Of a stretch of DNA of 64,000 nt, positions 60,289 to 64,000 are shown piece by piece (positions within the stretch are counted from its first letter, which is position 1; the number at the start of each line of letters is the position of its first letter). This DNA comes from Cetobacterium sp. 8H (GTDB lineage Bacteria > Fusobacteriota > Fusobacteriia > Fusobacteriales > Fusobacteriaceae). The DNA is taken from contig NZ_JACHTG010000003.1 in NCBI RefSeq assembly GCF_014250675.1, forward strand, positions 372,001 through 436,000, in the 5' to 3' direction. The translations under genes were made by a program, and so were the position numbers. Under the pieces are notes generated by a model. The model was not told the DNA's origin. It saw only the letters and a program-made list of their open reading frames with translations, and searched no databases.

Positions 60289-60343
60289 AGTAAAAACTCT
60301 AAATTCATATGAAAAGAACATGTGAACTTAGAGTTTTTTTTAT
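60289..60343 (+). terminator. Terminator after the META-like lipoprotein
   Basis: AAAAACTCTAA and a distal TTAGAGTTTTTTTT pair around a longer loop that includes a second, shorter pairing (TTCATAT/ATGTGAA). Confidence 0.7.
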
Positions 60344-60427
60344 TTTTTAGAAATAATGAAAAAGGAAATTAAAAATAGTTTTGTAAACTTAAATTAAGCT
60401 TTTATATTTTAGGAAAAGAGGTAGGGT

Positions 60428-62053
60428 ATGAAAAGAATTGATGAAAAATTAAAAGAGATTGAAAAAGAGTATTTAGAATTACAAGAGGGAATTGAAGAAT
60501 ATTCAAATAATAATATGAAATCAGCAGATTTAAAAAAAAGAGGTTCTAAGTTTGGAATATATGAACAAAAAGGTAAGACAATGATGCTTAGATTAAAAGC
60601 TGTTGGTGGTGAATTATCATTAAAAAAATTTAAATCTTTATCAGAGATAATGAAAAAAGAGGAAATCTCATATTTACATCTTTCAACTCGTCAAAATTAT
60701 CAATTGCATCAAGTTGATTTTACAAGAGTAAAGTCAACAATAGAAGATTGTAACTCAAACGAAATGTATTTTAGAGGTGGAGGAGGAAATACTTTTAGAA
60801 GTATACTAGTTTCTACTTATACAGGAGTGGAAAAAAGAGGTGGATTTGATGTTATGCCATATGCAAGAATGGTTGAAAACGAAGTATTTTTTATGGATAA
60901 AGCCTTTGATTTTGGAAGAAAATTAAAAATAGGTTTTTCAAATAGCTTAGAAGATGAGTTTGTAATGGCAGTTCAAGATATGGGATTTGTAGCAAAAGAA
61001 ATAAATGGAAGAAGAGGATTTAAAGTTTATTCTGGTGGAGGAATGGGAAGAAATAGTAAGATCGGTTATGTTTTAATTGATTTCTTACCAGAAGAAGATT
61101 TACTAAGAGCAGTAAAAGCTATAATTGATTTATTTTATGATCGTGGAGATAGAGTAAATAGAATGCAAGCAAGATTAAGATTTTTAGTTGAAAAACTTGG
61201 GATTTCTGGTTTTAGACAGTTATTTTTAGAATATTTTAATAAAGAAACTATAGAAAACGGAAAAATATCAGAAATTGATTATCTTAAAAAAGTAGACAAG
61301 CTAGCTAAGTTTGAAGCAGAAGAAGAAACAAAAGATTTTTTACATTGGAAAGAGATCTGTGTAAAAGAAACAAAATTTAAAGATGTGGTTTCGTTAGTTT
61401 TATATGTAAAAAATGGTGATTTAACAGTTGAAGACGTTGAGAAGTTATCTAGATTAATGGGAGATTTAAAGACACCATTAATTAGAGCTACCATAAATCA
61501 AAATCTAGTTATACCATTGGTTCATAAATCTGCACTTCCATACATTTATAATTATTTAAATAAAGAGATACCAGAGGTTGTGACACAAACAATTTCTATT
61601 AGAGGACAGATAAGATCTTGTGTAGGAGCCAAAGTTTGTATGATTGGTGTTCAAGATTCAGTAAGCATTGCAGATGCGATAGGAAAAGAGTTAGATAGCC
61701 TAGCAAAAGAGTACCCACAATATAGAAAAATTATATTTAAAGAAGCTAAAAATATTAGAATATCAGGTTGTCCAAGTTCATGTGCAGGTGTACCAGTAGC
61801 ACCTCTTGGTTTTATAGGATTAAAGAAAAAAATAAACGATAAATTAGTTGATTGTATGCAAGTTTATATGGGTGGAATTTTAACTGAAGGAATTCAATCT
61901 CTAGCATTTGAAATTCCTAACTTGATTCTTCCTATAGAAGAGATACCAATTCTTGTAAAATCATTGTTTAAAGATTATTTAGAAGCTTTACAGACATATG
62001 ATATTAGTTTTAGTAGTTATATGTATGAAAGAAGATTAGAAGAGTTTAGATAA
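60428..62053 (+). CDS. nirA: Ferredoxin-dependent nitrite/sulfite reductase (siroheme), NirA-like
   Basis: This 541-residue protein has the two-fold repeated nitrite/sulfite reductase architecture. Ferredoxin-like half domains (EISYLHLSTRQNYQLHQVDF; TPLIRATINQNLVIPLVH) precede the siroheme/4Fe-4S site: CVGAKVCMIGVQDS and SGCPSSCAG, giving the four Cys ligands. A Gly-rich FRGGGGNTFRS lies near residue 117. It may reduce nitrite to ammonia after NarA, or sulfite; it is encoded 25 kb from the nar operon. Single gene, start with AAAGAGGTAGGG upstream, own terminator. Confidence 0.88.
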   Translation: MKRIDEKLKEIEKEYLELQEGIEEYSNNNMKSADLKKRGSKFGIYEQKGKTMMLRLKAVGGELSLKKFKSLSEIMKKEEISYLHLSTRQNYQLHQVDFTRVKSTIEDCNSNEMYFRGGGGNTFRSILVSTYTGVEKRGGFDVMPYARMVENEVFFMDKAFDFGRKLKIGFSNSLEDEFVMAVQDMGFVAKEINGRRGFKVYSGGGMGRNSKIGYVLIDFLPEEDLLRAVKAIIDLFYDRGDRVNRMQARLRFLVEKLGISGFRQLFLEYFNKETIENGKISEIDYLKKVDKLAKFEAEEETKDFLHWKEICVKETKFKDVVSLVLYVKNGDLTVEDVEKLSRLMGDLKTPLIRATINQNLVIPLVHKSALPYIYNYLNKEIPEVVTQTISIRGQIRSCVGAKVCMIGVQDSVSIADAIGKELDSLAKEYPQYRKIIFKEAKNIRISGCPSSCAGVPVAPLGFIGLKKKINDKLVDCMQVYMGGILTEGIQSLAFEIPNLILPIEEIPILVKSLFKDYLEALQTYDISFSSYMYERRLEEFR

Positions 62054-62093
62054 AAAAAAGGTCGTCATGCTAAGTGTGACGACCTTTTTAATT
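62054..62093. terminator. Bidirectional terminator after nirA
   Basis: AAAAAGGTCGTCA pairs with TGACGACCTTTTT over a short loop, between convergent nirA and pncA. Confidence 0.85.
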
Positions 62094-62100
62094 CATTAGT

Positions 62101-62709
62101 TTATTTCCACTCTATTATTTTGGCACCTTTATTTTGCATTTCTAAAAAGGCATTGTCAGAATCATTAGGAGAAAGATTGACACCTTTACATCCATTTGAT
62201 ACTACATTGACATCAAAACCTAGTTCTAAAGCATCTAAAACAGTATATTTAACACAGTAATCAGTAGCTAAACCAAGAATAAATAGTTCAGTAACTGAAT
62301 TTTCTTTTAAAATTTTTAGTAGATTAGTTTCTTTTAATTTACCATTATCAAAAAATCCGCTGTATGAATCAATTTCTAAGTCAGTTCCCTTATATATTAT
62401 AGTTTTAATTTCAGCTAAATCAGGATGGAATTCAGAGCCATATGTATTCTCGATACAATGATCGGGCCACCAAACCTGTAGAAGGCCATTTAATGTACCT
62501 ACCTCTCCAATAGTTCCATTAGAATTGCTAGCAAAACTTTTGTGAGTAGATGGATGCCAGTCTTTTGTGGCTACAACTAAAAAATTATTTTGATTGAAGT
62601 ACTTAATCATATTATTAGCAATATCAATAATTTGATGAGCATCTTTTACAGCTAAGCTTCCACCTTCACAAAAATCATTTTGAATATCAACAACAATTAA
62701 AGCTTTCAA
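62101..62709 (-). CDS. pncA: Nicotinamidase
   Basis: This 202-residue isochorismatase-fold enzyme converts nicotinamide to nicotinate for NAD salvage. The catalytic Asp is in VVDIQNDFCEGG (residue 8), metal ligands are in TKDWHPSTHKSF, the Lys in IYKGTD and the nucleophile Cys in GLATDYCVKYT. GGGGG precedes the ATG. It is monocistronic. Confidence 0.94.
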   Translation of the reverse strand: MKALIVVDIQNDFCEGGSLAVKDAHQIIDIANNMIKYFNQNNFLVVATKDWHPSTHKSFASNSNGTIGEVGTLNGLLQVWWPDHCIENTYGSEFHPDLAEIKTIIYKGTDLEIDSYSGFFDNGKLKETNLLKILKENSVTELFILGLATDYCVKYTVLDALELGFDVNVVSNGCKGVNLSPNDSDNAFLEMQNKGAKIIEWK

Positions 62710-62844
62710 GTGATACTCCCCCTTATAATTTTATATTTCTAAGTATAGCAGTTAATATAAAAAATGTAAAATAAAAACAATTAGCAAAAATCTTATAGAT
62801 TTGATATTATTAATTATGAGTGATTAATAAAAAGGAGGAGTAGC

Positions 62845-63417
62845 ATGAACGTAATTTTTGGGGTAGCATTTTTTATTCTAGGAAGTCTAGCGGTATATGT
62901 TTTTCAAAGAAAAAGATTTGCAAAAATGACAGAAGAGGATTTTGTATGTGAAGTTGTACAGAAAGCTTTTGCTAGAGAGAAGTCTTCTAAACACAATGAG
63001 CATAATTTAGTGAGAGCTCTTCTAAAAAGTGATGCTTTTATAAAAGATTTGTCTTTAACTGCAAAGTTTAAAGGGATGATTGTTGGATATATACTTTTTA
63101 CAAAAGCTAAAGTGGGAGATGAAACTTTATTAGTTCTTTCACCACTTGCAGTACTACCTAAATTTCAAAAAAAAGGAATTGGGAAAAGTCTTGTAGAAAA
63201 AGGGCATGTAGTTGCTAAAAAATTAGGGTATAAAGGAGTAATAGTACTTGGACATCCTGAATATTATAAAAAGTTAGGATACCTTCCAGCTTCAAAATGG
63301 GGAATTAAGGCACCTTTTGAAGTGGTAGATGAAAATTTTATGGCTATTGAGTTAGTACCAGGAGCTTTAACAGGAGTAAGTGGTGTTGTGGAGTATGCTA
63401 AAGAGTTTGGATTATAA
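62845..63417 (+). CDS. GNAT-family N-acetyltransferase with N-terminal membrane helix
   Basis: This 190-residue protein begins with a hydrophobic helix (VIFGVAFFILGSLAVYVFQ). A GNAT domain of the YhbS type follows: GMIVGYILFTKAKV, LAVLPKFQKKGIGKSLVEKG (acetyl-CoA loop Q/R-x-x-G-x-G/A) and VIVLGHPEYYKKLGYLPAS. Most YhbS-like proteins lack the membrane helix, so this one is probably anchored to the inner membrane. Substrate unknown. AAGGAGGAG precedes the ATG, and the aminotransferase gene follows after 19 bp. Confidence 0.85.
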   Translation: MNVIFGVAFFILGSLAVYVFQRKRFAKMTEEDFVCEVVQKAFAREKSSKHNEHNLVRALLKSDAFIKDLSLTAKFKGMIVGYILFTKAKVGDETLLVLSPLAVLPKFQKKGIGKSLVEKGHVVAKKLGYKGVIVLGHPEYYKKLGYLPASKWGIKAPFEVVDENFMAIELVPGALTGVSGVVEYAKEFGL

Positions 63418-63436
63418 ATAAAAAGGATGGTGTTTT

Positions 63437-64000
63437 ATGAAAAATAATTTTGATGAATATGTTGAGAGAAGAGGGACAGATTCTAGAAAATGGAGTTTGA
63501 TAGGGATGTTAGAAATGGCTCAATATGTGGATGAAGAAAGTATACCTATGTGGGTTGCGGATATGGATTTTAGGGTACCAGAATTTGTTATAGAAAAACT
63601 AGAAAAAAGGGTAAAAGAGCAAGTATTTGGTTATAATATCGTTGGTGAGAGTTATTATGAAAGTGTTAAATACTGGTTAAAGAAAAAAAATAACTGGAGC
63701 ATAGAAGAAGAGTGGATAGTTCCGACAAGTGGTGTCGTTCCTGCTCTTTGTTTTGCGGTAAAAGCTTTCACAGAGGAAGGGGATGGAGTGATAGTCCAAA
63801 ATCCAGTGTATCCTCCATTTAGAAGTTCAATAGAATTGAATAAGAGAACAGTTGTAAACAGTCCATTAAAATTAGTAAATGATAGATATGAAATGGATTT
63901 TATAGATTTGGAGAAAAAATTTAAAGAGCCAAAAAATAAATTATTCATCCTATGTAGTCCACATAATCCGGTTGGCAGAGTATGGACAGAAGTGGAGCTT
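63437..64000 (+). CDS. MalY/PatB-family aminotransferase (C-S lyase), 3' end outside window
   Basis: This partial reading frame (188 codons, open at the window end) is a PLP enzyme of the MalY/PatB class: NNFDEYVERRGTDSRKWS, IPMWVADMDFRVPEFV, TSGVVPALCFAVKAFTEEGDGVIVQ, PVYPPF and CSPHNPVGRVW. These enzymes cleave cystathionine or cysteine conjugates to release a thiol. The PLP Lys lies beyond the window. The start has AAAAGGATGG upstream. Confidence 0.9.
   Translation, partial: MKNNFDEYVERRGTDSRKWSLIGMLEMAQYVDEESIPMWVADMDFRVPEFVIEKLEKRVKEQVFGYNIVGESYYESVKYWLKKKNNWSIEEEWIVPTSGVVPALCFAVKAFTEEGDGVIVQNPVYPPFRSSIELNKRTVVNSPLKLVNDRYEMDFIDLEKKFKEPKNKLFILCSPHNPVGRVWTEVEL

Noticed and set aside
1-64000. 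CRISPR arrays, insertion sequences or rRNA genes
   Set aside because: No regularly spaced repeats, transposase-like proteins or rRNA signatures were seen on either strand.

Overview
The window is AT-rich chromosomal DNA from an anaerobic, fermentative, two-membrane bacterium. The best guess is a fusobacterium of the Cetobacterium/Ilyobacter/Fusobacterium type. Evidence: A-rich codons with AGA arginine, strong AAGGAGG ribosome sites, class III anaerobic ribonucleotide reductase, tungsten aldehyde oxidoreductases and an anaerobic sulfite reductase. These sit beside a Tsx-type outer-membrane channel and periplasmic redox proteins. I saw no phage, insertion sequence, integrase or CRISPR array. 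The genus is an inference.

Layout. 1-1078: start of a YjiH-like membrane protein read leftwards, behind a promoter, a structured leader and an intrinsic terminator (riboswitch-like). 1.2-3.0 kb: divergent DprA, a homocysteine methyltransferase-like protein, and a convergent tRNA-Arg(CCU). 3.1-6.9 kb: mglBAC galactoside ABC transporter. 6.9-9.9 kb: nrdDG with an upstream pair of NrdR boxes. 10-22.9 kb: peptidases, Tsx/CobD-like pair, YvcK, FabK/NMO-like flavoprotein with tandem palindromes, EutH, SPFH/NfeD pair, DEAD helicase, MscL, MATE pump. 23.1-25.8 kb: cytosolic tungsten aldehyde oxidoreductase with its own MoaD-like and ThiF-like partners. 28.4-36.1 kb: asrABC sulfite reductase, divergent from a clostridial-type narABC nitrate reductase operon ending in a TDT anion transporter. 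37-45.6 kb: AbgT transporter, periplasmic FMN/FAD reductase, a MOSC-CutC fusion with moaA, an aromatic acid exporter-like protein and glutaminase.

45.6-55.7 kb is the most striking part: one collinear run of eleven genes, tupABC - ydhY - ydhV - unknown - fdhD-like - tatA - tatC - moeA - moeA/PBP. It combines tungstate uptake, a Tat-signal Fe-S subunit, a YdhV-type aldehyde oxidoreductase-like catalytic subunit with no export signal, an unrecognised 174-residue protein, a one-cysteine FdhD variant, a TatA/TatC pair without TatB, and two metal-insertion proteins. It reads as a self-contained module to import W, build the pterin cofactor, and assemble and export the enzyme. No membrane cytochrome is encoded, so its electron partner is unknown.

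55.8-64 kb: PanF/YhdT, flavodiiron FprA, Lgt, a lipoprotein, NirA-type nitrite/sulfite reductase (a possible next step after NarA), nicotinamidase, a GNAT protein and a truncated MalY/PatB aminotransferase. Overall the window is rich in pterin-metal and siroheme enzymes, their cofactor genes and oxidant defence.
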